Below are positions 45,670-52,916 of a stretch of DNA of 61,220 bases, in pieces. A program made the translations under genes and the position numbers. Within the stretch, counting starts at the first letter, position 1. Each line of letters begins with the position of its first letter. The notes under the pieces were generated by a model. That model saw nothing but the letters and a program-made list of their open reading frames with translations, was not told where the DNA came from and made no database searches. This DNA comes from an uncultured Prevotella sp. (GTDB lineage Bacteria > Bacteroidota > Bacteroidia > Bacteroidales > Bacteroidaceae). The stretch lies in NCBI GenBank assembly GCA_900315775.1, contig ONAJ01000008.1, forward strand, positions 1 through 61,220. Reading direction: 5' to 3'.

Positions 45670-46125
45670 ATGACAAAGACTGAAGAGCAACTGAAGAAGG
45701 ACGAGTTCTTCATGGGTAAGGCATTGGATGAAGCCCGTGAAGCACTGAAGTCTGGCGAAGTGCCTATTGGTGCTATTGTGGTGTGTCACGACAGAATTAT
45801 TGCACGTGCACATAATATGACGGAGATGTTGACTGACGTCACAGCACATGCCGAGATGCAGGCTATAACGTCGGCAGCAAACGCTTTGGGAGGGAAATAC
45901 CTGACGGAATGCACTCTCTACGTCACCGTAGAGCCGTGTACTATGTGTGCCGGTGCAATAGGCTGGGCTCAGATACCACGTATAGTATATGGTACGCGCG
46001 ATGAAAAACGCGGATACTCACTTGTGGCTCCAAAGGCGCTGCACCCCAAGGCAAAAATAACTGGCGGCATCCTTGAGGAGGAATGTCGCCAGCTTATGGT
46101 AGATTTTTTTAAGGAAAAGCGCTAA
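45670..46125 (+). CDS. tadA: tRNA adenosine(34) deaminase TadA
   Basis: From ATG 45670 (MTKTEEQLKKDEFFMGKAL) the 151-residue enzyme has the zinc motifs HAEMQAI and PCTMCAGAI and the KRGYS segment typical of TadA. It converts A34 to inosine in tRNA-Arg. It meets the convergent coiled-coil lipoprotein gene with no gap. Confidence 0.94.
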   Translation: MTKTEEQLKKDEFFMGKALDEAREALKSGEVPIGAIVVCHDRIIARAHNMTEMLTDVTAHAEMQAITSAANALGGKYLTECTLYVTVEPCTMCAGAIGWAQIPRIVYGTRDEKRGYSLVAPKALHPKAKITGGILEEECRQLMVDFFKEKR

Positions 46126-46968
46126 TTACTTCACTTCCACAACCAAGTACTTACTTGTGCTCCAGAACGTGTCGGGATTAGTAATCTTGAGCACATACTG
46201 TTTGTTAGCGTCACGAACAAGAGTGTAGCTTCCTGCTGGATGTGCCGTGAGGATAGTTGCCGACTTGCTGTAAAGCTTCAACTCGTTCATCACACGGATA
46301 TCAACCTTTGTGAAATACTCCTTATTGAAGTTGCCCTGAAGAACCTTTCCTTTGCTAAGGATGCCCTGCTCCTTGAGCTCTGACTTTGTTCCGAAGACAT
46401 ACCATGCGGTGTGGAGCTGACGATCCTGTGTATTGATAGTCTCTGTCTTCTGCTCTGTCTCCGTCTTCAGTGAAGAAACATCGGTATTGAGGTTGTTGAT
46501 AGCCTCGTCGAGTTCAGAGATGTGAATATCCTTAGCATCAAGTTCGGCACGAAGTTTCTGCAACTCCTTGTCCTTATCCTCTATCTGACGCATAAGGTTC
46601 TCTATAGTCTTCTTCAACTCGTCGCCTTTAACGCTGCTCTCGCGCAACTGCTGACGGAGTTTCTCAATGAGCTGACGGTTCTGTTCCATACGCTCAGCAA
46701 TAAACTGAACACTCTCGCGAATCTGCTGGGCCTTGTTGGTGCCCTCGCCACTCTGCATGAGCTCTAACTTACCCTCAGCCTCGTTAATCTGACGGAAACC
46801 TTCCTGAATATCATTCAGCGTTCCCATCATGTCGTTAATCTCACCGTCTTTCTGGTCAATTACTCTTTGTAGTGAGTCTGCCTGTGCTGCGTCACCACTA
46901 CCTTTTCCACCATTTTTACATGCAGCGAAAGCCACCAGGCACACTGCAAATATCAATAACTTTTTCAT
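46126..46968 (-). CDS. Coiled-coil lipoprotein of unknown function
   Basis: From ATG 46968 the 280-residue protein begins with a lipoprotein signal (MKKLLIFAVCLVAFAAC, Cys17). A coiled coil covers about 30-185 (LQRVIDQKDGEIND, LRQQLRESSVKGDELK), and a small C-terminal domain follows (about 190-280: YVFGTKSELKEQGIL, LTAHPAGSYTL). Such proteins are common in Bacteroidetes and may span the periplasm from the outer membrane. The downstream gene order gives no further hint. Confidence 0.8.
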   Translation of the reverse strand: MKKLLIFAVCLVAFAACKNGGKGSGDAAQADSLQRVIDQKDGEINDMMGTLNDIQEGFRQINEAEGKLELMQSGEGTNKAQQIRESVQFIAERMEQNRQLIEKLRQQLRESSVKGDELKKTIENLMRQIEDKDKELQKLRAELDAKDIHISELDEAINNLNTDVSSLKTETEQKTETINTQDRQLHTAWYVFGTKSELKEQGILSKGKVLQGNFNKEYFTKVDIRVMNELKLYSKSATILTAHPAGSYTLVRDANKQYVLKITNPDTFWSTSKYLVVEVK

Positions 46969-47000
46969 TTTTTCTTCTCCTATATTATATATAAGTATTG

Positions 47001-47675
47001 TTATTTCTCGCATCCTCCCACAACGATGACGAACTCACCGCGTGGTTCTGTTTCCTTGAAATGGGCTATCACCTCGGCAAGGGTTCCCCGAACACTCTCT
47101 TCGTGAACTTTGCTAATCTCACGACAGCAACTCACCTTACGATCATCTCCAAAGACTTCTGCGAACTGTTGCAACGTTTTAAGTACCCTGTATGGCGACT
47201 CGTAGAACACCATCGTTCGCGTCTCTTCGCGAAGACTCTCAAGGCGTGTCTGACGACCTTTCTTCTGCGGCAGGAAACCCTCGAAACAGAAACGGTCATC
47301 GGGAAGTCCGCTGCTCACAAGCGCTGGTATCAGGGCTGTCGCTCCCGGCAGACACTGCACCTCAACACCTGCCGCCACAGCCTCGCGAACGAGGTAGAAA
47401 CCTGGGTCGCTGATGCCTGGCGTACCAGCGTCGCTGATTAGGGCTATTGTCTGTCCCGCTTTGAGTTTCTCAACCACCGCCTGCGAAGTACCGTGTTCAT
47501 TGAACTTATGGTGCGACTGCAGGTGATTGTGGATGTCGTAGTGCTTGAGTAGTTTTCCCGACGTGCGAGTATCCTCCGCAAGAATGAGGTCAGCCTCTTT
47601 CAATATGCGAAGGGCACGAAGAGTGATATCTTCCATATTGCCCACAGGCGTCGGAACAACATACAATATTCCCAT
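47001..47675 (-). CDS. rsmI: 16S rRNA (cytidine(1402)-2'-O)-methyltransferase RsmI
   Basis: From ATG 47675 (MGILYVVPTPVGN) the 224-residue enzyme has the tetrapyrrole-methylase-fold motifs DLILAEDTRTSGKLL, ALISDAGTPGISDPG and VVFYESPYRV-like MVFYESPYRVLKTL. It methylates C1402 of 16S rRNA. The -7 box ends 10 nt before the ATG. Confidence 0.95.
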   Translation of the reverse strand: MGILYVVPTPVGNMEDITLRALRILKEADLILAEDTRTSGKLLKHYDIHNHLQSHHKFNEHGTSQAVVEKLKAGQTIALISDAGTPGISDPGFYLVREAVAAGVEVQCLPGATALIPALVSSGLPDDRFCFEGFLPQKKGRQTRLESLREETRTMVFYESPYRVLKTLQQFAEVFGDDRKVSCCREISKVHEESVRGTLAEVIAHFKETEPRGEFVIVVGGCEK

Positions 47676-47684
47676 AACGGGGGA

Positions 47685-47692
47685 CAAAGGTA
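47685..47692 (-). promoter_or_regulatory. -7 box of rsmI
   Basis: TACCTTTG on the minus strand, ten bases before the rsmI ATG; nearly leaderless. Confidence 0.6.
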
Positions 47693-47700
47693 CGAAATAA

Positions 47701-47728
47701 TTGAGAATTGAGAATTAAGAATTGAGAA
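47701..47728 (+). repeat. Heptamer array TTGAGAA/TTAAGAA x4
   Basis: TTGAGAA, TTGAGAA, TTAAGAA, TTGAGAA lie immediately upstream of the rsmI -7 box, where the -33 element would be, the same position as the array at dnaE. Confidence 0.87.
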
Positions 47729-47788
47729 TTATGATTACATTTAAATCCTTTTTAACTTCTTTAACTTCCGTAATTCCATAAAAACATT

Positions 47789-47796
47789 TATTTTTG
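47789..47796 (+). promoter_or_regulatory. -7 box of tdk
   Basis: TATTTTTG ends five bases before the tdk ATG at 47801. Confidence 0.6.
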
Positions 47797-47800
47797 CACC

Positions 47801-48382
47801 ATGATAACAAATAATATATATGGCGAGCCCCACCGTCCAGGACGTATCGAGGTAGTGTGCGGCTCAATGTTCTCTGGAAAAACCGAAGAACTGATACGTC
47901 GATTGAAACGTGCTAAGTTTGCAAAACAAAGGGTTGAGATATTCAAGCCAAGTATTGACGTGAGATATAGCGAAGAAGAAGTTGTCAGTCACGACCAGAA
48001 CTCCATAATGAGTACTCCCATAGATTCGTCGTCATCAATATTGTTGTTGGCAAACGACATCGACGTCATAGGCATTGACGAAGCACAGTTTCTTGACGAC
48101 GGACTCGTTAACGTGTGCAACGAACTGGCAAACAGAGGAATTCGAGTTATTATAGCAGGTCTTGATATGGACTATAGAGGTGTGCCTTTCGGACCAATAC
48201 CAGGACTGTGCGCCATCGCCGACGAAGTGACAAAAGTACACGCCATCTGCGTAAAATGCGGCTCACTGGCATACGTCAGTCACCGTTTGGTAGAGAGCGA
48301 CAAACGAGTGCTCCTCGGAGAGACACAGGAGTACGAACCACTATGTCGCGAATGTTACCAGAAGGCCATAGCAGAAGAGTAA
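47801..48382 (+). CDS. tdk: Thymidine kinase
   Basis: The 193-residue type II thymidine kinase has the P-loop [14 protein letters not shown] at about 22-35, IDEAQFLDD, the lasso loop with [13 protein letters not shown], and the zinc cysteines CVKCGSLA and CREC. It phosphorylates thymidine in salvage. The first Met is the only one before the P-loop, so the short leader is real if the promoter is. Confidence 0.96.
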   Translation: MITNNIYGEPHRPGRIEVVCGSMFSGKTEELIRRLKRAKFAKQRVEIFKPSIDVRYSEEEVVSHDQNSIMSTPIDSSSSILLLANDIDVIGIDEAQFLDDGLVNVCNELANRGIRVIIAGLDMDYRGVPFGPIPGLCAIADEVTKVHAICVKCGSLAYVSHRLVESDKRVLLGETQEYEPLCRECYQKAIAEE

Positions 48383-48400
48383 CCACCATTACCTATTGAT

Positions 48401-49543
48401 ATGATTAACAAAGAAAAAATAACCTTCGACAAAGCGTTTCGATGGACAGTAACGGCACTTCTCATTGCCCTTATACTCTACGTACTAAACTTCCTCAGCA
48501 GCGTACTGCTACCATTCTTCATCGCATGGGTATTTGCATATCTACTCTACCCTGGTGTGAAGTTTTTCCAGTATAAGCTGCATGTTCCGGGACGAGCACT
48601 GAGCATCATCGTCACTCTCATTGTGGTGATAGCCGTTATCGGAGGAATCATCTGGCTCATCATACCTCCAATGATTGAGCAGTTCGAGAAACTCGGCGGA
48701 CTGGCTACCAACTATATTAAAGAGGTGGCACACATCTCAAGCATCCCTGAGACAATAAAAGAATGGACGGCTGCTAACGGCACCGACATACAGGAGTTTT
48801 TCAAGCGTAAGGATGTCAGCGATGCAATACAGAAACTCATGCCGAGATTATTCGAGGTTCTTGGACAAACGGCAAATATTATAATAAGTATCATAGCATC
48901 CGCCATCACTCTGATGTATATGTTCTTCATACTCCTTGACTACGAATACCTCACTGACAGTTGGATAAAGATATTCCCAAAGAAGAACCGTCCTTTCTGG
49001 CGCGAGCTGATGAGCGACGTGGAACAAGCACTTAACAACTACGTTCGCGGACAGGGTACTGTAGCGCTGTGTATGGGAATCCTCTTCTGTATAGGCTTTA
49101 CAATCATAGACTTCCCTATGGCTATCGGTCTTGGAATACTCATAGGTATTCTCGACCTGGTGCCTTATCTGCATACCTTTGCACTGATACCTACAGCTTT
49201 CCTCGCCCTTCTCAAGGCGGCTGACACAGGACAGAATTTCTGGGTTATAATGGCTATGGCTGTGGGAGTGTTTATCGTAGTACAGATAATCATAGATATG
49301 GTGATAACACCGAAGGTTATGGGTAAGGCAATGGGACTGAACCCCGCAATACTCCTGCTATCGCTGTCTGTATGGGGCGCACTACTCGGATTCATAGGAC
49401 TTATCGTAGCACTCCCGCTAACCACACTGCTCATAGCCTACTATCAACGCTACATAACGCGTGAGCACGAAGACGAAGATGAGGGAGCACCTGTCCTCGA
49501 GACTATAGAGAAAAAAGAAAATAAAGAAAAATCGACAGAATAA
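48401..49543 (+). CDS. AI-2E family transporter / permease
   Basis: The 380-residue protein has the AI-2E (UPF0118) pattern: three N-terminal helices including LLPFFIAWVFAYLLYP, a soluble stretch about 90-150, and C-terminal helices with DLVPYLHTFALIPTAFLALL and GLNPAILLLSLSVWGALLGFIG. Members export peptides, ions or AI-2; the substrate cannot be told here. It ends with a charged tail. Confidence 0.9.
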   Translation: MINKEKITFDKAFRWTVTALLIALILYVLNFLSSVLLPFFIAWVFAYLLYPGVKFFQYKLHVPGRALSIIVTLIVVIAVIGGIIWLIIPPMIEQFEKLGGLATNYIKEVAHISSIPETIKEWTAANGTDIQEFFKRKDVSDAIQKLMPRLFEVLGQTANIIISIIASAITLMYMFFILLDYEYLTDSWIKIFPKKNRPFWRELMSDVEQALNNYVRGQGTVALCMGILFCIGFTIIDFPMAIGLGILIGILDLVPYLHTFALIPTAFLALLKAADTGQNFWVIMAMAVGVFIVVQIIIDMVITPKVMGKAMGLNPAILLLSLSVWGALLGFIGLIVALPLTTLLIAYYQRYITREHEDEDEGAPVLETIEKKENKEKSTE

Positions 49544-49567
49544 TTTGGTAATCTCAAATAATTGGTG

Positions 49568-49575
49568 TACCTTTG
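49568..49575 (+). promoter_or_regulatory. -7 box of tRNA-Lys
   Basis: TACCTTTG, 32 nt before the tRNA 5' end. Confidence 0.55.
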
Positions 49576-49607
49576 CACCGCAATTTTGAAAATTGTGCCT
49601 TAAGGGA

Positions 49608-49683
49608 GATCCGTTAGCTCAGCAGGTAGAGCACAACACTTTTAATGTTGGGGTCTTGGGTTCGAGCCCCAAACGGATCACCA
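49608..49683 (+). tRNA. tRNA-Lys (TTT anticodon), CCA encoded
   Basis: The acceptor stem GATCCGT/ACGGATC, D arm GCTC..GAGC, anticodon stem CAACA/TGTTG with loop CTTTTAA, and T arm TTGGG-TTCGAGC-CCCAA are all well formed. Anticodon TTT reads lysine. The CCA at 49681-49683 is in the DNA. Confidence 0.96.
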
Positions 49684-49692
49684 AACCAAAGG

Positions 49693-49720
49693 AAAAGGGA
49701 ACTTTTTGAGGTTCCCTTTT
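49693..49720. terminator. Terminator of tRNA-Lys, probably shared with the MATE gene
   Basis: AAAAGGGAAC (49693-49702) pairs with GTTCCCTTTT (49711-49720) around an 8-base loop; T-rich sequence borders both sides, so it can work in both directions between convergent units. Confidence 0.8.
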
Positions 49721-49721
49721 C

Positions 49722-51041
49722 TTATTTTATCACTTTCTTACTTAGATATAGTATACTCTGCATCGCCCCGCGCATAAACAGAAAGCAGAGGAAGGCGAGC
49801 CACAGTCCGTGATTACCCAAGGAAGTACGGGTGGAAACATAGACTATATAGAAACATACTGCTGCTACGAAGGTTGCAAGGAGCATGCTTCGTGCTGCAG
49901 TAAGACCAATATAGATACCGTCCCATATAAAAGCAGCAAAGCTGACAAACGGCACAATACATATCCACACCATATAGTCGGTAGCAGCAGAAAGCACCAT
50001 CGGTTCGTCGGTCAGCAACCTCACGAACAGGTCGCCTCCAAAGACATAGGCAACAGTAAATACCAACGCACATCCTCCACCCCACAGGAAACTCTTATGT
50101 ATAGTATCTTTCAGTGCGTCGTTGTCGGCAGCACCATAGAACTTCCCACTCATAGCCTCAGCAGCGTTGGCAAACCCGTCCATAACGTAACTTACAAGAA
50201 GAAACATCTGCATAAGAATAGTGTTGACGGCAAGGAGTGTTGCACCCTGCCAGGAGCCTGCGGAGGTAAAGAAGAGCATTACACTTACCAAACACAACGT
50301 ACGCAGGAAGAGCGAAGAGTGAAGAGTGAAGAGTGAAGAGTTTAGAGTGAAAAGTGAAGAGTGGAGAGTGGAGAGTGAAGAGCGAAGAGTGAAGAGTTTG
50401 ATGCGAGTGCTTATCATCCTGCGAGCACTTATCAAGGAGACAGTAAATCCACACCACTGAGCAATGAGAGTTCCGAGTGCTACACCTTCTACTTTCATAT
50501 TAAGTGCATAGACAAAGAATAGTGATGCCAGGATATTAACAACATTTTGGGTTATTGCCACAACCATAGGGATACGTGAATTCTGCATACCTATAAACCA
50601 CCCGTTAAGACAGAACAGTCCTAACGAGGCGGGTGCTCCCCATATACATATATTAAAGTAGGTGGTGGTTAGCTGCGCTATCTCCTCCGTCGGAGCCATT
50701 ATCCATAGTCCTAACCACAACAGCGGAAGCTGCATGACGACAAGCACAAGGGCTATTGCTAATGCTCCGAGAAGCGAGGACGTCAACAGTCGTACAACCT
50801 CGTCGTTATCACCGCGTCCCAAAGCCTGCGAAGTGAGTCCGCTGGTACTTAGACGAAGGAACGAGAACAGCCAGTACAGCGTATTAAACAACATGGAGCC
50901 GATGGCTACGGCTCCAATGTATGCAGCGCTACCCATATGACCCGTTATAGAAGTATCTATGAGTCCCAATAGCGGCACAGTGATGTTGCTCACTATGCTG
51001 GGCAGCGCTATGCTTAGTATCTGTTTATTCCTTATTTGCAC
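49722..51041 (-). CDS. MATE family efflux transporter with an in-frame heptamer insertion
   Basis: The 439-residue transporter has the MATE pattern: ALPSIVSNITVPLLGLIDTSITGHMG, about 12 helices, and GWFIGMQNSRIPM. It probably exports cationic compounds by ion antiport. Between helices 6 and 7 the loop carries residues about 216-245 made of four seven-residue units (LFTLRSS, LSTLHSS, LFTLNSS, LFTLHSS) encoded by 13 tandem DNA heptamers. The ATG overlaps the 3' end of typA by 17 nt, so translation is coupled. Confidence 0.9.
   Translation of the reverse strand: MQIRNKQILSIALPSIVSNITVPLLGLIDTSITGHMGSAAYIGAVAIGSMLFNTLYWLFSFLRLSTSGLTSQALGRGDNDEVVRLLTSSLLGALAIALVLVVMQLPLLWLGLWIMAPTEEIAQLTTTYFNICIWGAPASLGLFCLNGWFIGMQNSRIPMVVAITQNVVNILASLFFVYALNMKVEGVALGTLIAQWCGFTVSLISARRMISTRIKLFTLRSSLSTLHSSLFTLNSSLFTLHSSLFLRTLCLVSVMLFFTSAGSWQGATLLAVNTILMQMFLLVSYVMDGFANAAEAMSGKFYGAADNDALKDTIHKSFLWGGGCALVFTVAYVFGGDLFVRLLTDEPMVLSAATDYMVWICIVPFVSFAAFIWDGIYIGLTAARSMLLATFVAAVCFYIVYVSTRTSLGNHGLWLAFLCFLFMRGAMQSILYLSKKVIK
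50307..50397 (+). repeat. Heptamer array GAAGAGT x13 inside the MATE gene
   Basis: Thirteen contiguous heptamers (mostly GAAGAGT; variants GAAGAGC, TTAGAGT, GAAAAGT, GGAGAGT), 91 bp, lie inside the coding sequence of the MATE transporter on the other strand. Confidence 0.92.
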
Positions 51042-52827
51042 GTTTGCGCTCCGTATGGTCGAGTATAATTTTTCGCATACGCATAGACTTCGGAGTAACC
51101 TCTACGTACTCGTCTTCCTTGATATACTCCAGACATTCCTCCAGCGACATCACCGTCTTTGGAATGATACGAGCCTTTTCGTCGGAACCGCTGGCACGCA
51201 CATTGGTGAGCTGTTTTGCCTTAGCAACATTAACAACGAGGTCGTTGTCGTGAACGTGCTCTCCTACTACCTGCCCCATATATACGTCCTCACCTGGGTC
51301 GATGAAGAACTTTCCTCTATCCTGCAGTTTATCAATAGAATATGCGAATGCTGTTCCTGTCTCAAGGGCTACCATAGAGCCGTTCACACGACGCTGTATA
51401 TCTCCCTTGTATGGCTGGTACTCCTTGAAGCGGTGCGCCATAATAGCCTCACCCTGCGACGCTGTGAGCACATTTGTTCTCAGTCCTATGATACCACGTG
51501 AAGGAATATCGAACTCTATGTTCACTCTGTCTCCCTGACTCTCCATAGATGTCATTTCGCCCTTACGACGTGTTACCATATCTATCATCTTCGACGAGAA
51601 CTCCTCGGGCACATTGATGGTAAGGTCTTCTATTGGTTCGCACCTTACTCCGTCAATCTCTTTGTATATCACCTGTGGCTGACCAACCTGCAGTTCGTAG
51701 CCCTCACGACGCATCGTCTCTATGAGCACACTGAGGTGTAGCACACCGCGTCCTGACACGAGCCACTTATCGGTAGAATCCTCGAAGGGCTCTACCCTGA
51801 GGGCGAGGTTCTTCTCGAGTTCTTTCTGCAGACGCTCCTGAATATGTCGTGAGGTGCAGAACTTTCCTTCCTTGCCAAAGAATGGTGAGTCGTTGATGGT
51901 AAAGAGCATCGACATTGTAGGCTCGTCGATAGCTATCGTGGGGAGTGCTTCGGGCTGGTCGTAGTCGCAGATGGTATCACCTATCTCGAAACGCTCCAGA
52001 CCAATAACGGCACAGATGTCGCCTGACGATACGCTGTCGGTCTTTACGTGTCCCATACCTTCGAAAGTATGCAACTCCTTTATCTTTGTCTTCTCCTGGG
52101 TGCCGTCACGATGCACAATAGTTATGTTCTGACCTCCCTTGAGGGTTCCTCTGTGAACACGTCCTACGGCAATTCGTCCTGTATAGCTGGAATAGTCGAG
52201 TGACGTAATAAGCATCTGTGGTGTACCTTCAAGCTGCTCCGGCGCAGGAATAACCTCCACAATTTTGTCCAGCAGATATGTTATGTCACCAGTAGGAATG
52301 TTGTAGTCCTCACCCATCCAACCGTTCTTTGCTGAGCCATAGACAACGGGGAAGTCGAGCTGGTCCTCGGTAGCATTGAGCGAGAACATCAGGTCGAACA
52401 CCATCTCATATACCTCTTCCGGACGACAGTTGGGTTTGTCAACCTTATTCACTACTACGATGGGCTTCAGTCCTATCTGCAGAGCCTTCTGCAGTACGAA
52501 ACGTGTCTGTGGCATAGGACCTTCGAAGGCATCAACAAGAAGCAGACAGCCGTCTGCCATATTGAGCACGCGCTCCACCTCACCGCCGAAGTCGGAGTGT
52601 CCCGGAGTGTCTATGATGTTTATCTTTGTTCCTTTCCAGTTAATACTGACATTCTTCGAGAGGATGGTTATTCCTCGTTCACGCTCAAGGTCGTTTGAGT
52701 CGAGCACCTGATCACTGAGGTTCTGTCCCTCACGGAACAGGTTTCCTGCGAGCATCATCTTATCCACAAGGGTTGTCTTTCCATGATCAACATGGGCAAT
52801 AATGGCGATATTTCTTATATCCTGCAT
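51025..52827 (-). CDS. typA: Ribosome-associated GTPase TypA/BipA
   Basis: The 600-residue protein has NIAIIAHVDHGKTTLVDKM (G1), RERGITILSKN, DTPGHSDFGGEVERVL and NKVDKP, then the EF-G-like and BipA-specific C-terminal domains (GVLHLSVLIETMRREGYE, VTPKSMRMRKIILD). It aids 50S assembly and stress adaptation. The -7 box TATTTTTG is at 52852-52859, minus, overlapping the region of the divergent dnaG promoter. Confidence 0.97.
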   Translation of the reverse strand: MQDIRNIAIIAHVDHGKTTLVDKMMLAGNLFREGQNLSDQVLDSNDLERERGITILSKNVSINWKGTKINIIDTPGHSDFGGEVERVLNMADGCLLLVDAFEGPMPQTRFVLQKALQIGLKPIVVVNKVDKPNCRPEEVYEMVFDLMFSLNATEDQLDFPVVYGSAKNGWMGEDYNIPTGDITYLLDKIVEVIPAPEQLEGTPQMLITSLDYSSYTGRIAVGRVHRGTLKGGQNITIVHRDGTQEKTKIKELHTFEGMGHVKTDSVSSGDICAVIGLERFEIGDTICDYDQPEALPTIAIDEPTMSMLFTINDSPFFGKEGKFCTSRHIQERLQKELEKNLALRVEPFEDSTDKWLVSGRGVLHLSVLIETMRREGYELQVGQPQVIYKEIDGVRCEPIEDLTINVPEEFSSKMIDMVTRRKGEMTSMESQGDRVNIEFDIPSRGIIGLRTNVLTASQGEAIMAHRFKEYQPYKGDIQRRVNGSMVALETGTAFAYSIDKLQDRGKFFIDPGEDVYMGQVVGEHVHDNDLVVNVAKAKQLTNVRASGSDEKARIIPKTVMSLEECLEYIKEDEYVEVTPKSMRMRKIILDHTERKRANKE

Positions 52828-52851
52828 AACGTTCTTTTATTAAATTGGGTG

Positions 52852-52859
52852 CAAAAATA
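52852..52859 (-). promoter_or_regulatory. -7 box of typA
   Basis: TATTTTTG on the minus strand, 25 nt before the typA ATG. Confidence 0.6.
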
Positions 52860-52865
52860 GCAAAT

Positions 52866-52900
52866 AATTATGAATTATGCATTATAAATTATAAATTATT
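52866..52900 (+). repeat. Heptamer array AATTATG/AATTATA x5 between typA and dnaG promoters
   Basis: AATTATG, AATTATG, CATTATA, AATTATA, AATTATT fill the gap between the two divergent -7 boxes, the position of both -33 elements. Confidence 0.87.
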
Positions 52901-52903
52901 TAT

Positions 52904-52911
52904 TATTTTTG
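52904..52911 (+). promoter_or_regulatory. -7 box of dnaG
   Basis: TATTTTTG ends six bases before the GTG start at 52917. Confidence 0.6.
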
Positions 52912-52916
52912 CAGCC

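Noticed and set aside
50307-50397. Sequencing or assembly error in the MATE gene
   Set aside because: The frame stays open through all 13 units and a similar array occurs in frame in dnaG, so the insertion looks real.
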